A DNA stretch of 41,974 bases from Centipeda periodontii DSM 2778. GTDB taxonomy: Bacteria; Bacillota; Negativicutes; Selenomonadales; Selenomonadaceae. The DNA is taken from NCBI RefSeq assembly GCF_000213975.1, contig NZ_GL892076.1:2490724-2532697 (forward strand), written 5' to 3'. Below are positions 9,537 through 19,144 of this stretch, in pieces; positions within the stretch are counted from its first letter, which is position 1, and each line of letters starts with the position of its first letter. The notes under the pieces are model-generated. The model was not told where the DNA came from, made no database searches, and saw only the letters and a list, made by a program, of their open reading frames with translations. The translations under genes were made by a program, and so were the position numbers.

Positions 9537-9728
9537 TTAGGCGTTTGCCTGCTCGCGCTGAATGGTCTTGATGCGGGCAATCGTCTTCTTTACGTCCTTG
9601 ATACGCATCGGGTTATCGAGCTGTCCGGTGGCGTGCTGAAAACGGAGGCCAAAGAGCTCTTCCTTGAGCGACGCGAGTTTTTCCGTGAGCTCGTCGGCAC
9701 TCAGACCGCGGATCTCATCAACCTTCAT
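9537..9728 (-). CDS. rpmC: 50S ribosomal protein L29
   Basis: L29 sits at the tunnel exit, beside the docking site for trigger factor and SRP. The 63-residue, two-helix product starts [20 protein letters not shown] and has the signature [20 protein letters not shown]. Its ATG lies inside the end of rplP, an 11-bp overlap, implying coupled translation. Confidence 0.96.
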   Translation of the reverse strand: MKVDEIRGLSADELTEKLASLKEELFGLRFQHATGQLDNPMRIKDVKKTIARIKTIQREQANA

Positions 9729-10155
9729 TCACTTCACCGCCCTCTACTTCTTCGCGTACGACGAACTTCGTCTTGATCGGGAGCTTGTGGCCTGCGAGGC
9801 GCATTGCCTCTGCCGCAACGTCGCGTGCCACGCCGTCCATCTCAAAGAGGACACGACCGGGCTTGACGACGGCTACCCAGTACTCGGGCGAGCCCTTGCC
9901 GGAGCCCATACGGGTTTCTGCCGGCTTCGCCGTGACCGGCTTGTCCGGGAAAATCTTGATCCAGACTTTACCGCCGCGCTTGATGTAACGCGTCATCGCA
10001 ATACGCGCAGCCTCGATCTGGCGATTTGTAATCCATGCCGGCTCCAGAGCGACGAGACCGTACTGACCGTGGCTGACCGTGTTGCCGCGCTGTGCCTTGC
10101 CCTTCATGCGTCCGCGGAACTGCTTGCGGTATTTTACGCGCTTTGGGAGTAACAT
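9718..10155 (-). CDS. rplP: 50S ribosomal protein L16
   Basis: L16 organises the A-site side of the peptidyl transferase centre. The 145-residue product starts [20 protein letters not shown] and has the motif [20 protein letters not shown], then [20 protein letters not shown]. The ATG overlaps the rpsC stop by one base (TAATG). The C-terminus runs about 10 residues past the E. coli length and overlaps rpmC. Confidence 0.97.
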   Translation of the reverse strand: MLLPKRVKYRKQFRGRMKGKAQRGNTVSHGQYGLVALEPAWITNRQIEAARIAMTRYIKRGGKVWIKIFPDKPVTAKPAETRMGSGKGSPEYWVAVVKPGRVLFEMDGVARDVAAEAMRLAGHKLPIKTKFVVREEVEGGEVNEG

Positions 10156-10826
10156 TACGCCTCGCTCCTTTCCTTACCGTTTTTCGGCTGATTCTTCTTG
10201 TCGGGGAGAACTTCGCCCTTAAAGATCCAGACCTTGATGCCGATGCGACCGTAGGTCGTGTGTGCCTCAGCCGTTCCATAGTCGATGTCTGCACGCAGCG
10301 TGTGCAGGGGGATGCTGCCCTCGCGATAGGACTCGCGGCGTGCAATTTCCGCACCGCCGAGACGACCGCTGACGGCGATCTTGATGCCCTTCGCACCGAG
10401 GCGCATCGTGCGCCCGACCGCCTGCTTCATCGCACGGCGGAACGCAATGCGGCGCTCGAGCTGCGCCGCGATGTTCTCGGCGACGAGCGTCGCGTCGAGG
10501 TCCGGCTGCTTGATCTCCGCAATATTGATGTCAACGCGCTTATCCGTCAGGTTCTTGAGACCTTCCTTGATCTGCTCGATGCCGGAACCCCCGCGTCCGA
10601 TGACCATACCCGGCTTTGCCGTATGGATCGTGAGCTTCAGGCGGTTCTTGCTGCGCTCCGTCTCCACGCGGGGAACACCTGCGGTCTGGAGGCTCTTCTT
10701 GAGGTAATCGCGAATCTTGATGTCCTCATGCAGATTCTGCGCGAAATCCTTGTCTGCATACCAGCGGGCATCCCAGTCCTTGACGATGCCAAGGCGAATG
10801 CCATGGGGATTTACTTTCTGACCCAA
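10155..10826 (-). CDS. rpsC: 30S ribosomal protein S3
   Basis: S3 lines the mRNA entry channel. The 223-residue product starts [20 protein letters not shown] and contains the KH-domain GxxG loop ([19 protein letters not shown]). The C-terminal domain is marked by [20 protein letters not shown] and the [15 protein letters not shown] block. The start codon is TTG, with GGGAGG about 7 nt upstream; no upstream ATG fits. It is followed directly by rplP. Confidence 0.97.
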   Translation of the reverse strand: MGQKVNPHGIRLGIVKDWDARWYADKDFAQNLHEDIKIRDYLKKSLQTAGVPRVETERSKNRLKLTIHTAKPGMVIGRGGSGIEQIKEGLKNLTDKRVDINIAEIKQPDLDATLVAENIAAQLERRIAFRRAMKQAVGRTMRLGAKGIKIAVSGRLGGAEIARRESYREGSIPLHTLRADIDYGTAEAHTTYGRIGIKVWIFKGEVLPDKKNQPKNGKERSEA

Positions 10827-10842
10827 ACTGTTTCCCTCCCTA

Positions 10843-11181
10843 TTACTTTTCGTTTACGGCAACCGTGATGTGGGACGTGTGCTTCAAAATCTTGAACGCC
10901 TGTCCGCGTGAGCGCGGATGAATGCGCTTGAGCGTCGGTCCCTGGTCAACGAAAGCTGAGGAAATGAACAGTCGATCCACATCCATGTCAAAGTTGTTCT
11001 CCGCATTTGCAACTGCAGAGCGGAGCACCTTCTCCACGGCATCCGCGCCGACCTTCGGCGTGAACTTCAGGATCGCGAGAGCGTCAGCGACGCTCTTGCC
11101 GCGCACGAGGTTCATTACGATGCGAACCTTGCGCGGTGCGATACGGATGTATTTGGCGGTAGCCTTTACTTCCTGTGCCAC
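10843..11181 (-). CDS. rplV: 50S ribosomal protein L22
   Basis: L22 lines the peptide exit tunnel, and its hairpin loop affects macrolide binding. The 112-residue product starts [20 protein letters not shown]. The tunnel hairpin region reads [20 protein letters not shown], with the usual length. The start is GTG behind AGAGAGGAGG. It is spaced 18 nt from rpsS and 16 nt from rpsC. Confidence 0.97.
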   Translation of the reverse strand: MAQEVKATAKYIRIAPRKVRIVMNLVRGKSVADALAILKFTPKVGADAVEKVLRSAVANAENNFDMDVDRLFISSAFVDQGPTLKRIHPRSRGQAFKILKHTSHITVAVNEK

Positions 11182-11199
11182 GAATCGTCCTCCTCTCTA

Positions 11200-11481
11200 T
11201 CAGCGCAGCGAGGTCTTGCGCTCTTCGCCCGCGTGACCCTTGAATGTACGTGTCGGCGCAAATTCGCCGAGCTTATGTCCGACCATATCCTCCGTGACGT
11301 AGACGGGGACATGCTTGCGTCCGTCATGGACAGCGATCGTGTGGCCGACGAAATCCGGGAAGATCGTCGAGCTGCGCGACCATGTGCGCACAACCTTCTT
11401 CTCGTTCTTTTCGTTGAGCGCATCGATCTTCTTCATCAGGCTCTCTGCGACGAAAGGCCCTTTCTTAATCGATCTTGACAA
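11200..11481 (-). CDS. rpsS: 30S ribosomal protein S19
   Basis: S19 forms part of the 30S head with S13. The 93-residue product starts [20 protein letters not shown] and carries [20 protein letters not shown] and [20 protein letters not shown]. The start codon is TTG. AGGAGG precedes it and lies directly below a perfect 8-bp hairpin. The 118-nt gap from rplB is the longest inside the S10/spc run. Confidence 0.97.
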   Translation of the reverse strand: MSRSIKKGPFVAESLMKKIDALNEKNEKKVVRTWSRSSTIFPDFVGHTIAVHDGRKHVPVYVTEDMVGHKLGEFAPTRTFKGHAGEERKTSLR

Positions 11482-11496
11482 AGTTTTTCCTCCTTT

Positions 11497-11520
11497 CGCC
11501 GAACGCAGTATGGTTCGGCG
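11497..11520 (-). promoter_or_regulatory. Hairpin next to the rpsS ribosome-binding site
   Basis: On the minus strand CGCCGAAC and GTTCGGCG form a perfect 8-bp stem with an 8-nt loop, ending 3 nt before AGGAGG of rpsS. It has no U-tract, so it is unlikely to terminate. It could set rpsS translation, act as an RNase site or bind a protein. The function is inferred from position only. Confidence 0.5.
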
Positions 11521-11564
11521 ATGGTTCTATCTGCAAGTTGCGGTGTTAAATTACCGATTCAGAG

Positions 11565-11589
11565 GGACGCCCCCCAAAGGGGGCTATCC
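11565..11589 (-). promoter_or_regulatory. GC-rich hairpin in the rplB-rpsS gap
   Basis: GCCCCC and GGGGGC pair across a short loop, extended by GGA with TCC, 10 nt after the rplB stop. No run of U follows it, so it is better read as an RNA-stability or processing element than as a terminator. It is the first of two hairpins in this gap. Confidence 0.5.
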
Positions 11590-11599
11590 ACAGAACCGA

Positions 11600-12427
11600 T
11601 TACTTACGGCGGTGAACAATCAGACGGTTGGACGCCTTCTTCTTGCGGCGCGTCTTCTTGCCCATCGCAATCTTGCCCCACTTCGTCATCGGGCTCTTGC
11701 GTCCGACCGGCGAACGGCCCTCGCCGCCGCCGTGCGGATGGTCGTTCGGGTTCATCGCAATACCGCGCGTCTCCGGGCGGCGTCCGAGCCAGCGGCTGCG
11801 GCCCGCCTTTCCGATGGTGATGTTCTCATGCTCGAGGTTGCCGACCTGTCCAATCGTCGCACGGCAGTTAATATGCACGCGGCGGATCTCGCCGGACGGC
11901 ATGCGGAGGAGTGCGTAGTCGCCTTCCTTTGCCATGAGCTGCGCGGACGTGCCCGCACTGCGGACAAGCTGCGCGCCCTTGCCGATCTTGAGCTCGACGG
12001 CATGGATGACCGTACCAAGCGGAATATTCTTCAGCGGAAGCGCGTTGCCCGGCTTAATGTCAGCCTCGGCACCCGACTCCACGACATCGCCGACCTTGAG
12101 GCCGTTCGGTGCGAGGATGTAACGCTTCTCGCCATCTGCGTAGTTCAGGAGCGCAATGCGTGCGCTGCGGTTCGGATCATATTCAATCGTCGCGACGCGG
12201 GCGGGGATTCCGTCCTTCGTGCGCTTGAAGTCGATGATGCGATAGAGCCGCTTGTGACCGCCGCCGCGATGACGCACGGTCAGTTTGCCCTGCTGGTTGC
12301 GACCGCCCGACTTGGTCAGGCGGACGGTGAGGGACTTCTCCGGCTTGTCCGTTGTGATCTCATCGAAGGAAGAGACCGTCATGAAGCGTCTGCCGGCAGA
12401 ATACGGCTTAAAACTCTTTACTGCCAC
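11600..12427 (-). CDS. rplB: 50S ribosomal protein L2
   Basis: L2 is needed for peptidyl transferase activity and subunit joining. The 275-residue product starts [20 protein letters not shown]. The catalytic-region signature is [20 protein letters not shown], followed by KSPMTKWG. The conserved histidine in that loop is present. The C-terminal tail is basic ([19 protein letters not shown]). The start is GTG behind GGGAGG. It lies between rplW and rpsS, the universal S10 order. Confidence 0.98.
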   Translation of the reverse strand: MAVKSFKPYSAGRRFMTVSSFDEITTDKPEKSLTVRLTKSGGRNQQGKLTVRHRGGGHKRLYRIIDFKRTKDGIPARVATIEYDPNRSARIALLNYADGEKRYILAPNGLKVGDVVESGAEADIKPGNALPLKNIPLGTVIHAVELKIGKGAQLVRSAGTSAQLMAKEGDYALLRMPSGEIRRVHINCRATIGQVGNLEHENITIGKAGRSRWLGRRPETRGIAMNPNDHPHGGGEGRSPVGRKSPMTKWGKIAMGKKTRRKKKASNRLIVHRRK

Positions 12428-12447
12428 GTTCGTACCTCCCTTTCGTC

Positions 12448-12729
12448 TCAGCCTTCAAAGAACTCGATGGTCTCGCCCGGCGCGAGTTTCACGATGGCCT
12501 TCTTGTAGTCCGGGCGCTTGCCCTGCGTGCGGCCCATACGCTTTTTCTTGCCGATGACGTTGACCGTGTTGACCTTTGCGACCTTCACCTTGAAGATCTC
12601 CGAAACCGCCTTTGCGATCTCGATCTTGTTTGCAGCCTTTGCAACAACGAAGACGTATTTGCCCTCAGCCATGAGCTGCGTCGTCCGCTCCGTGATGAGC
12701 GGGCGTACGAGAATATCACGTGCGTCCAT
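12448..12729 (-). CDS. rplW: 50S ribosomal protein L23
   Basis: L23 is the docking point for trigger factor and SRP at the tunnel exit. The 93-residue product starts [20 protein letters not shown] and includes [19 protein letters not shown], the conserved loop. Its ATG overlaps the rplD stop by one base (TAATG), so translation is probably coupled. Confidence 0.97.
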   Translation of the reverse strand: MDARDILVRPLITERTTQLMAEGKYVFVVAKAANKIEIAKAVSEIFKVKVAKVNTVNVIGKKKRMGRTQGKRPDYKKAIVKLAPGETIEFFEG

Positions 12730-13352
12730 TATGCGAATACCTCCTCGATACGGGTGATGGCATCCTTCGTAATGAAGAGCTTGTCGTGATGGAGAATGTC
12801 ATAGACATTGATTCCACGCGCCGAGATGGCTTTTACACCCGGAATATTGCTGGTGGAGCGCTCCACATTCACAGCTTCGTCCGCCGTGATGAAGAGGCTC
12901 TTTGCATTCACACCGAAATCGCTCAGGAGCTTTACGGCTGCCTTCGTCTTCGGTGCCTCGAAGTCGAGCTGGTCGAGGACGATGAAATCGCCCGTACGAA
13001 CCTTGTCCGAGAGCGCGCACTTGAGGGCAAGACGACGCTGCTTGCGCGGCATCGTAAAGCCATACTTCCTCGGATGCGGTCCAAAGACCGTACCGCCGCC
13101 AACCCACAGCGGGCTGCGCGTCGAACCTGCGCGGGCACGCCCCGTGCCCTTCTGGCGCCAAGGCTTGCGTCCGCCACCGCGCACAAGACCACGCGTCTTC
13201 GTGGCATGTGTGCCGAGACGCTGCGATGCGAGCTGGAGGACAACCGCCTGATGAAGGAGGCCGGCATTCATTTCGACATTGAAGAACTCATCGTTCAGGC
13301 TGATCTCGCCAACCTGGTTGTGCGACATATCATATACTGCTACATTCGCCAT
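12729..13352 (-). CDS. rplD: 50S ribosomal protein L4
   Basis: L4 lines the exit tunnel; in E. coli it also represses the S10 operon at transcription and translation. The 207-residue product has the tunnel-loop motif [20 protein letters not shown], then [20 protein letters not shown]. The start is ATG ([19 protein letters not shown]). If L4 autoregulation exists here, the hairpin-rich leader ahead of rpsJ would be the target; this is inference. Confidence 0.97.
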   Translation of the reverse strand: MANVAVYDMSHNQVGEISLNDEFFNVEMNAGLLHQAVVLQLASQRLGTHATKTRGLVRGGGRKPWRQKGTGRARAGSTRSPLWVGGGTVFGPHPRKYGFTMPRKQRRLALKCALSDKVRTGDFIVLDQLDFEAPKTKAAVKLLSDFGVNAKSLFITADEAVNVERSTSNIPGVKAISARGINVYDILHHDKLFITKDAITRIEEVFA

Positions 13353-13370
13353 GCTGCGATTCCCCCTTCC

Positions 13371-14024
13371 TTATTCTTTCGCTGCCTTTGCAGGCTTAAC
13401 AGTATCTTTAATTACGACAAATCCCTTCTTCGGGCCCGGAATCGCGCCCTTGATCAGGATGAGGTTGCGGTCACTGTCCACGCGGACAATCGTCAGGCGC
13501 TGCACCGTGACGCGCTCGCCGCCCATGCGCCCGGGGAGCTTCTTGCCCTTGAGGACGCGTCCGCCGGGACCGGAGATCATCGCACCCGTCGAGCCCGGCT
13601 CACGATGCGATTTCGAGCCGTGCCCCATGGGGCCGCGTGCGAAGTTGTGGCGCTTGATGCCGCCCGCAAAGCCCTTGCCCTTGGACGTACCGACCACGTC
13701 GACGAGATCGCCTGCGGCGAAGATGTCAACACCGATCGTGTCGCCCACATTGTATTCGGAAGGAGCCGAAAGGCGCATCTCACGAATGAAGCGCACCGCC
13801 TTCACGCCCGCCTTCTTAAAGTGTCCCTTGAGCGGCTTCGTGACATTCTTTTCCTTCACATCGCCAAACCCGATCTGCACAGCGTTGTAGCCGTCCGTCT
13901 CGTCGGTCTTGTTCTGCAATACAAAGTTATTGCCGGACTCAACGACCGTCACGGGAATGACGCGGCCTTCCTCTGTGAAGATCTGGGTCATGCCCAGTTT
14001 TCTTCCTAAAATAGCCTTAGCCAA
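13371..14024 (-). CDS. rplC: 50S ribosomal protein L3
   Basis: L3 folds 23S rRNA near the peptidyl transferase centre. I place the start at a TTG, giving MAKAILGRKLGMTQIFTEEG (217 residues), which is the family N-terminus. AGGAGG lies exactly 9 nt upstream of it. A GTG three codons earlier is in frame but abuts the Shine-Dalgarno sequence, so it cannot use it. The motif RGPMGHGSKSHREPGSTGAM is diagnostic. Confidence 0.96.
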   Translation of the reverse strand: MAKAILGRKLGMTQIFTEEGRVIPVTVVESGNNFVLQNKTDETDGYNAVQIGFGDVKEKNVTKPLKGHFKKAGVKAVRFIREMRLSAPSEYNVGDTIGVDIFAAGDLVDVVGTSKGKGFAGGIKRHNFARGPMGHGSKSHREPGSTGAMISGPGGRVLKGKKLPGRMGGERVTVQRLTIVRVDSDRNLILIKGAIPGPKKGFVVIKDTVKPAKAAKE

Positions 14025-14041
14025 GGCTTCCACCTCCTAGT

Positions 14042-14353
14042 TTAGAGCTTAATCTCGATGTCAACGCCGGCAGGCAGATCGAGGCGCATGAGCGAGTCGA
14101 CCGTCTTGTTCGTCGGCTGCAGGATGTCAATGAGACGCTTGTGCGTGCGCATCTCAAACTGCTCGCGCGAGTCCTTGTTGACGTGCGGAGAACGGAGAAT
14201 CGTGTAGACATTCTTCTCCGTCGGAAGTGGAATGGGACCTGAGACCATTGCGCCCGTCTTCTTTGCCGTATCGACGATCTTCGCCGCACTCTGGTCAAGC
14301 GCCTTGTGGTCGTAGGCCTTCAAACGAATTCTGATTTTCTGCTGTTTCGCCAA
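14042..14353 (-). CDS. rpsJ: 30S ribosomal protein S10
   Basis: S10 is a 30S head protein that also serves as NusE in antitermination. The true product is 103 residues, [20 protein letters not shown] to [12 protein letters not shown], and starts at TTG with AAGGAGG 9 nt upstream. The reading frame stays open for 31 more codons upstream, but those residues do not belong to the family and overlap the hairpin leader. It is the first gene of the S10 operon. Confidence 0.97.
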   Translation of the reverse strand: MAKQQKIRIRLKAYDHKALDQSAAKIVDTAKKTGAMVSGPIPLPTEKNVYTILRSPHVNKDSREQFEMRTHKRLIDILQPTNKTVDSLMRLDLPAGVDIEIKL

Positions 14354-14530
14354 AGTAGTTTTCCTCCTTCGTCCGGGGTCTCGCCCCAAACATTTCTCCA
14401 CGGCAGTTCCCTCTGCCCCACGGGGCATAGCCATCTGCCATGTCATCGCATGGAGTACGTCGTCTGTCGTATGATTCCAAAAGATGAAAAGAAGTTATAT
14501 TTTTCCCAAGCGGGAAATTCCGGTTCATTC
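14354..14530 (-). promoter_or_regulatory. Structured 5' leader of the S10 operon
   Basis: Reading toward rpsJ, four hairpins follow one another. They are CCATG/CATGG (14438-14453), TGCCCC/GGGGCA (14414-14427), GGCAG/CTGCC (14402-14417, overlapping and so exclusive with the second) and GGGG/CCCC (14375-14387), just above the AAGGAGG of rpsJ. Overlapping alternatives of this kind are common in r-protein leaders. I could not pick a convincing promoter within this stretch. No coding gene is supported here. Confidence 0.55.
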
Positions 14531-14650
14531 AGCCCCCATCTCAGCGCATCTTTTTCGCGCTGTCTGTGTCAGCAAATCCTCCACATAGCACCTCGGCTAT
14601 GCGTCCGGTTTGCTTCCTTGACAGCCCCAAAAATCTACGCCAATCTGAGG
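14521..14650 (-). repeat. Structured intergenic repeat, copy A (tuf-rpsJ gap)
   Basis: This stretch matches copy B at 18066-18185 in the same orientation. The shared core on the minus strand is GCAAACCGGACGCA, a variable hairpin, then TGTGGAGGATTTGC. The inner hairpin is CGCATAGC/GCTATGTG (14582-14603). GCAAA/TTTGC forms a second stem around it, and the outer flanks (TCAG.. with ..CTGA, TTTTT with AAAAA) are complementary too. It could be an RNA element or a mobile repeat. Confidence 0.65.
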
Positions 14651-14677
14651 AGCTTCATCGAACCGTCATTTCCCTCG

Positions 14678-14703
14678 AAAAGGAGCGACGCGAGCGCCGC
14701 TCC
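14678..14703 (-). terminator. Intrinsic terminator after tuf
   Basis: Thirty-odd bases past the tuf stop, GGAGCGGCG pairs with CGTCGCTCC (9 bp, one G-U) over a CTCG loop and is followed by TTTT. Flanking TTCCCT and AGGGAA can lengthen the structure. It probably separates the str transcript from the S10 transcript, at least in part. Confidence 0.65.
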
Positions 14704-14733
14704 TCTCCCTAGGGAATATCAAGAGACTAAGAA

Positions 14734-15921
14734 TTAGCCTTCAATCGCCGTAACACGACCCGCGCCGACCGTGTGACCGCCCTCGCGGATAGCGAAGCGG
14801 AGGCCCTGCTCGATCGCGATCGGTGTGATGAGCTCGACTTCCATCTCGACGTTATCGCCGGGCATAACCATCTCGGTGCCCTCGGGGAGACGGACAACGC
14901 CCGTCACGTCCGTGGTACGGAAGTAGAACTGGGGACGATAGTTCGTGAAGAACGGCGTATGACGGCCGCCCTCTTCCTTCGTCAGGACGTAGACCTGCGC
15001 CTTGAACTTCGTGTGCGGGTTGATGGAACCCGGCTTTGCGAGAACCTGACCGCGCTCGATGTCCTTACGGTCAACACCGCGCAGAAGTGCACCGATGTTG
15101 TCGCCCGCAACAGCGCTGTCAAGCAGCTTGCGGAACATCTCGATGCCCGTAACGACCGTGCTGCGTGCCTCATCCTGAAGACCGACGATCTCAACCGTAT
15201 CGTTCAGCTTCAGCTCGCCGCGCTCCACACGACCTGTAGCAACCGTGCCACGGCCCGTGATCGTGAACACGTCCTCAACCGGCATGAGGAAGGGCTTGTC
15301 CGTATCGCGCGTCGGCGTCGGGATGTACTCGTCAACCGCATCCATGAGCTCGAGGATCTTCGCCTTCATCGCATCGTCACCCTCAAGCGCCTTGAGTGCG
15401 GAGCCTGCGATGACGGGGATGTCATCACCGGGGAACTCGTACTGCGAGAGCAGCTCACGAACTTCCATTTCAACGAGCTCGAGGAGCTCGGGATCGTCAA
15501 CCTGGTCGACCTTGTTGAGGAAGACGACGAGAGCCGGAACGCCGACCTGACGTGCGAGCAGGATGTGCTCACGCGTCTGGGGCATCGGACCGTCCGCAGC
15601 GGAGACAACGAGGATCGCGCCGTCCATCTGTGCAGCACCCGTGATCATGTTCTTGACATAGTCCGCGTGGCCCGGGCAGTCAACGTGTGCATAGTGACGC
15701 TTGTCCGTCTCATACTCAACGTGCGCCGTGTTGATCGTGATGCCGCGCTCGCGCTCCTCCGGAGCCTTGTCGATGTCCGCATAGTCCTCGAACTTCGCAT
15801 AGCCCTTCTCGGAGAGAACCTTCGTGATCGCAGCCGTCAGCGTCGTCTTGCCGTGGTCAACGTGACCGATCGTGCCGATGTTGACATGGGGCTTGCTGCG
15901 GTTAAACTTTTCCTTTGCCAT
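14734..15921 (-). CDS. tuf: Elongation factor Tu
   Basis: EF-Tu brings aminoacyl-tRNA to the ribosome as a GTPase. The 395-residue product has all G motifs: GHVDHGKTT (about 19-27), the switch I threonine in [26 protein letters not shown] and SALKALEG. Domains II and III follow, with [11 protein letters not shown] and the C-terminal [20 protein letters not shown]. The start is ATG behind AAGGAGG, 14 nt after fusA, the str-operon order. Only one copy is present in this window. Confidence 0.98.
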   Translation of the reverse strand: MAKEKFNRSKPHVNIGTIGHVDHGKTTLTAAITKVLSEKGYAKFEDYADIDKAPEERERGITINTAHVEYETDKRHYAHVDCPGHADYVKNMITGAAQMDGAILVVSAADGPMPQTREHILLARQVGVPALVVFLNKVDQVDDPELLELVEMEVRELLSQYEFPGDDIPVIAGSALKALEGDDAMKAKILELMDAVDEYIPTPTRDTDKPFLMPVEDVFTITGRGTVATGRVERGELKLNDTVEIVGLQDEARSTVVTGIEMFRKLLDSAVAGDNIGALLRGVDRKDIERGQVLAKPGSINPHTKFKAQVYVLTKEEGGRHTPFFTNYRPQFYFRTTDVTGVVRLPEGTEMVMPGDNVEMEVELITPIAIEQGLRFAIREGGHTVGAGRVTAIEG

Positions 15922-15935
15922 TAAAAATTGCCTCC

Positions 15936-18014
15936 TTATTCGCCTTTGTTCTTGGCGACTACAGCGTCAGCTATATTCTTAGGAACTTCGTCGTAGAAGG
16001 AAACCTCCATCGAGTAGTTCCCGCGGCCCTGTGTTTTGGAACGGAGATCCGTCGAGTATCCGAACATCTCCGAGAGCGGAACGAACGCATTGATGACCTG
16101 CACACCGTTGCGCGGCTCCATGCCGTCGATGCGTCCGCGGCGCGAGTTCAGATCGCCGATCACGTCGCCCATGTACTCCTCGGGCACCGTGACCTCGACC
16201 TTGACATACGGTTCGAGGAGAACCGGGTTCGCCTTCTCGGCACCCGCCTTGAACGCCATCGAGCCCGCCACCTTGAACGCCGCCTCGGACGAGTCGACCT
16301 CGTGGAACGAGCCGTCGTACACGATGACCTTGATGTCGACCATCGGATAGCCGGCGACCACGCCGCCCTCCATCGCCTGTTTGACACCTGCCTCGATCGG
16401 GTTGATGAATTCCTTCGGAATCACGCCGCCGACGACCTTGTTCTCGAAGCTGAATCCCTCGCCCGCCTCCTGCGGAATGAGCTCGAGCCAGCAATGACCG
16501 TACTGACCGTGACCGCCGGACTGACGAACGAACTTGCCCTCTGCCTTGACGGACTTGCGGATCGTCTCGCGGTATGCAACCTGCGGCTCGCCGACCTTGC
16601 AGTCGACCTTGAACTCGCGGAGCATACGATCGACGATGATCTGCAAATGCAGCTCGCCCATGCCCGAGATGATGACCTGTCCCGTTTCCGCATCCGTGTG
16701 CACGCGGAACGTCGGATCCTCCTCAGCGAGCTTCTGGAGGGCGATACCCATCTTCTCCTGATCGTTCTTCGTCGCAGGTTCCACCGCAACGGAGATAACC
16801 GGATCTGGGAACTCCATCGACTCAAGGATGATCGGCTTATTCTCATCGCAGAGCGTGTCGCCCGTCGTCGTGTTCTTGAGTCCGACTGCCGCAGCGATAT
16901 CGCCGCTGTAGACCACGTCGATCTCCTTGCGGTTGTTCGCATGCATCTGCAGAATACGACCGATGCGCTCCTTGTTGTCCTTCGTCGCGTTGAAGACATA
17001 GGAACCGGAGTTCAGCGTACCGGAGTAGACGCGGAAGAACGCGAGCTTACCGACGAACGGATCCGTCATGATCTTGAATGCGAGTGCCGAGAACGGCGCA
17101 CTGTCGGACGCGGGACGGCTGTCCGCCTCGCCCGTATCGGGGTTCACGCCCGCGATCGGCGGGATGTCCGTCGGTGCCGGCATGTAGTCGACGATGGCGT
17201 CGAGCAGCGGCTGCACGCCCTTGTTGCGATACGACGTGCCGCAGGTGACGGGCGTCATCTGGCAGGCGATCGTCGCCTTGCGGATCGCACGGCGGATCTC
17301 CTCCTCCGTGACCTCCTCACCGCCGAGATACTTCTCCATGAGGTCATCGTCCGCCTCTGCGCACGCCTCAATCAGCTTCTCGCGGTACTCCTCTGCCTGC
17401 TCCTTGTACTCGGCGGGAATCTCGACCTCATCGGTCACCTTGCCGAGATCGTCCTCGTAGACGATGGCATCCATCTTCACGAGGTCGATGATGCCCTTAA
17501 ACTCGTCCTCTGCGCCGATCGGCAGCTGGATCGCCACCGGGTTCGCATTGAGGCGCTCGCGCATCATCTTCATAACATTGAAGAAATCTGCGCCCGTAAT
17601 GTCCATCTTGTTGACATACGCCATGCGCGGAACATTATAGCGCTCCGCCTGACGCCAGACCGTCTCCGTCTGCGGCTCAACGCCGCCGCGCGCAGTCAGA
17701 ACGGCCACCGTGCCGTCCAGCACGCGCAGCGAGCGCTCTACCTCGACCGTAAAGTCAACGTGACCCGGCGTATCAATGATATTGATGCGATGGTCTTTCC
17801 AGTGGCAGGTCGTCGCCGCCGACGTAATCGTAATGCCGCGTTCCTGTTCCTGAACCATCCAGTCCATGGTGGCAGCGCCCTCATGAACCTCGCCGATCTT
17901 GTGCGTTACGCCCGTGTAGAAGAGAATGCGCTCGGTGGTCGTCGTCTTGCCGGCATCGATGTGTGCCATGATGCCGATATTCCGCGTTTTTTCAAGGGAA
18001 TATTCTCTTGCCAC
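15936..18014 (-). CDS. fusA: Elongation factor G
   Basis: EF-G drives translocation by GTP hydrolysis. The 692-residue protein has [19 protein letters not shown] (about 17-35), [23 protein letters not shown] and NKMD. Domain IV has the family motif [14 protein letters not shown] and domain V ends LDSRSK-like text near [20 protein letters not shown]. Its length is normal. The start is GTG ([20 protein letters not shown]), with AGGAG 12 nt upstream. A 190-nt gap with a structured repeat separates it from rpsG. Confidence 0.98.
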   Translation of the reverse strand: MAREYSLEKTRNIGIMAHIDAGKTTTTERILFYTGVTHKIGEVHEGAATMDWMVQEQERGITITSAATTCHWKDHRINIIDTPGHVDFTVEVERSLRVLDGTVAVLTARGGVEPQTETVWRQAERYNVPRMAYVNKMDITGADFFNVMKMMRERLNANPVAIQLPIGAEDEFKGIIDLVKMDAIVYEDDLGKVTDEVEIPAEYKEQAEEYREKLIEACAEADDDLMEKYLGGEEVTEEEIRRAIRKATIACQMTPVTCGTSYRNKGVQPLLDAIVDYMPAPTDIPPIAGVNPDTGEADSRPASDSAPFSALAFKIMTDPFVGKLAFFRVYSGTLNSGSYVFNATKDNKERIGRILQMHANNRKEIDVVYSGDIAAAVGLKNTTTGDTLCDENKPIILESMEFPDPVISVAVEPATKNDQEKMGIALQKLAEEDPTFRVHTDAETGQVIISGMGELHLQIIVDRMLREFKVDCKVGEPQVAYRETIRKSVKAEGKFVRQSGGHGQYGHCWLELIPQEAGEGFSFENKVVGGVIPKEFINPIEAGVKQAMEGGVVAGYPMVDIKVIVYDGSFHEVDSSEAAFKVAGSMAFKAGAEKANPVLLEPYVKVEVTVPEEYMGDVIGDLNSRRGRIDGMEPRNGVQVINAFVPLSEMFGYSTDLRSKTQGRGNYSMEVSFYDEVPKNIADAVVAKNKGE

Positions 18015-18065
18015 TGTTTCCTATCGCTCCTTACACTGCTTAGTGTTACGGAATCTCTGATAAAT

Positions 18066-18185
18066 CCGGCGCAGTCATCTTGGCGATCTTTTCCGCCCTC
18101 TCATCGTCGGCAAATCCTCCACAGAGCACCACTCTGCGTCCGGTTTGCCTCCTCGATAGAACGAAAAATCTGTGCCAAGCTGACA
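18066..18185 (-). repeat. Structured intergenic repeat, copy B (rpsG-fusA gap)
   Basis: This is the second copy of the element at 14521-14650, same strand and same kind of location. The inner hairpin is CGCAGAG/CTCTGTG (18120-18138). Compared with copy A, one stem pair changes from T-A to G-C, so pairing is kept. The outer flanks CTTGGC and GCCAAG, with TTTTTCG and CGGAAAA, pair to close the element. Just downstream ACACT/AGTGT forms a small hairpin above the fusA ribosome-binding site. Confidence 0.65.
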
Positions 18186-18204
18186 AGCCTCTTATCAGCA
18201 GTCC

Positions 18205-18702
<498 letters not shown>

Positions 18703-19080
18703 TTACTTCTTCTTCGCACGCTTCGCGCCGTACTTCGAACGCCCCTGTGCGCGATCCTGCACACCGGCGGTATCGAGCGAACCGCGAATGATGTGGTAAC
18801 GAACACCCGGCAGATCCTTCACACGACCGCCGCGAATGAGGACGACGCTGTGCTCCTGCAGATTGTGCCCGATTCCCGGGATATATGCGGTCACCTCGAT
18901 GCTGTTCGTCAAGCGAACACGAGCAACCTTTCTAAGAGCAGAGTTCGGCTTCTTCGGCGTGGACGTGTAGACACGCGTGCAGACGCCGCGCTTCTGCGGG
19001 CTGTTCTTCAGTGCTGGTGCTTTCGATTTCTCCTCAAGGCTCTTCCGGCTCTTGCGAATGAGCTGATTGATCGTTGGCAT
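18703..19080 (-). CDS. rpsL: 30S ribosomal protein S12
   Basis: S12 monitors decoding at the A site. The 125-residue product starts [20 protein letters not shown]. The two loops where streptomycin-resistance changes occur read [11 protein letters not shown] and [11 protein letters not shown], both wild type. The C-terminus is basic ([12 protein letters not shown]). It starts with ATG, with AAGGAGG upstream, 63 nt after the L7Ae-like gene. Confidence 0.97.
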   Translation of the reverse strand: MPTINQLIRKSRKSLEEKSKAPALKNSPQKRGVCTRVYTSTPKKPNSALRKVARVRLTNSIEVTAYIPGIGHNLQEHSVVLIRGGRVKDLPGVRYHIIRGSLDTAGVQDRAQGRSKYGAKRAKKK

Positions 19081-19123
19081 ACTGCACCTCCTTCCTTTGT
19101 CGTCATTTCAATGCTTGTGTATG

Positions 19124-19144
19124 AAAACGCAGAGGCTGCGTTTT
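19124..19144 (-). terminator. Attenuator-like hairpin between the L7Ae-like gene and rpsL
   Basis: AAAACGCAG and CTGCGTTTT form a 9-bp stem with a 3-nt loop, starting at the stop codon of the upstream gene. The stem has a GC core and ends in TTTT, so it resembles a weak intrinsic terminator. Partial read-through would set a higher level for the first gene than for rpsL onward. Confidence 0.5.

Noticed and set aside
223-13000. Several plus-strand open frames of 200-590 codons opposite the ribosomal cluster.
   Set aside because: Each lies antisense to a well-identified ribosomal gene and has Arg/His/Ala-rich composition with no family features.
14354-14446. A longer rpsJ reading from an upstream ATG.
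   Set aside because: It adds 31 residues foreign to S10 and overlaps the hairpins; the TTG at 14353 has an ideal ribosome-binding site.
14295-14528. A 77-codon minus-strand frame in the S10 leader.
   Set aside because: It runs out of frame into rpsJ, lacks a ribosome-binding site and covers the hairpin region.
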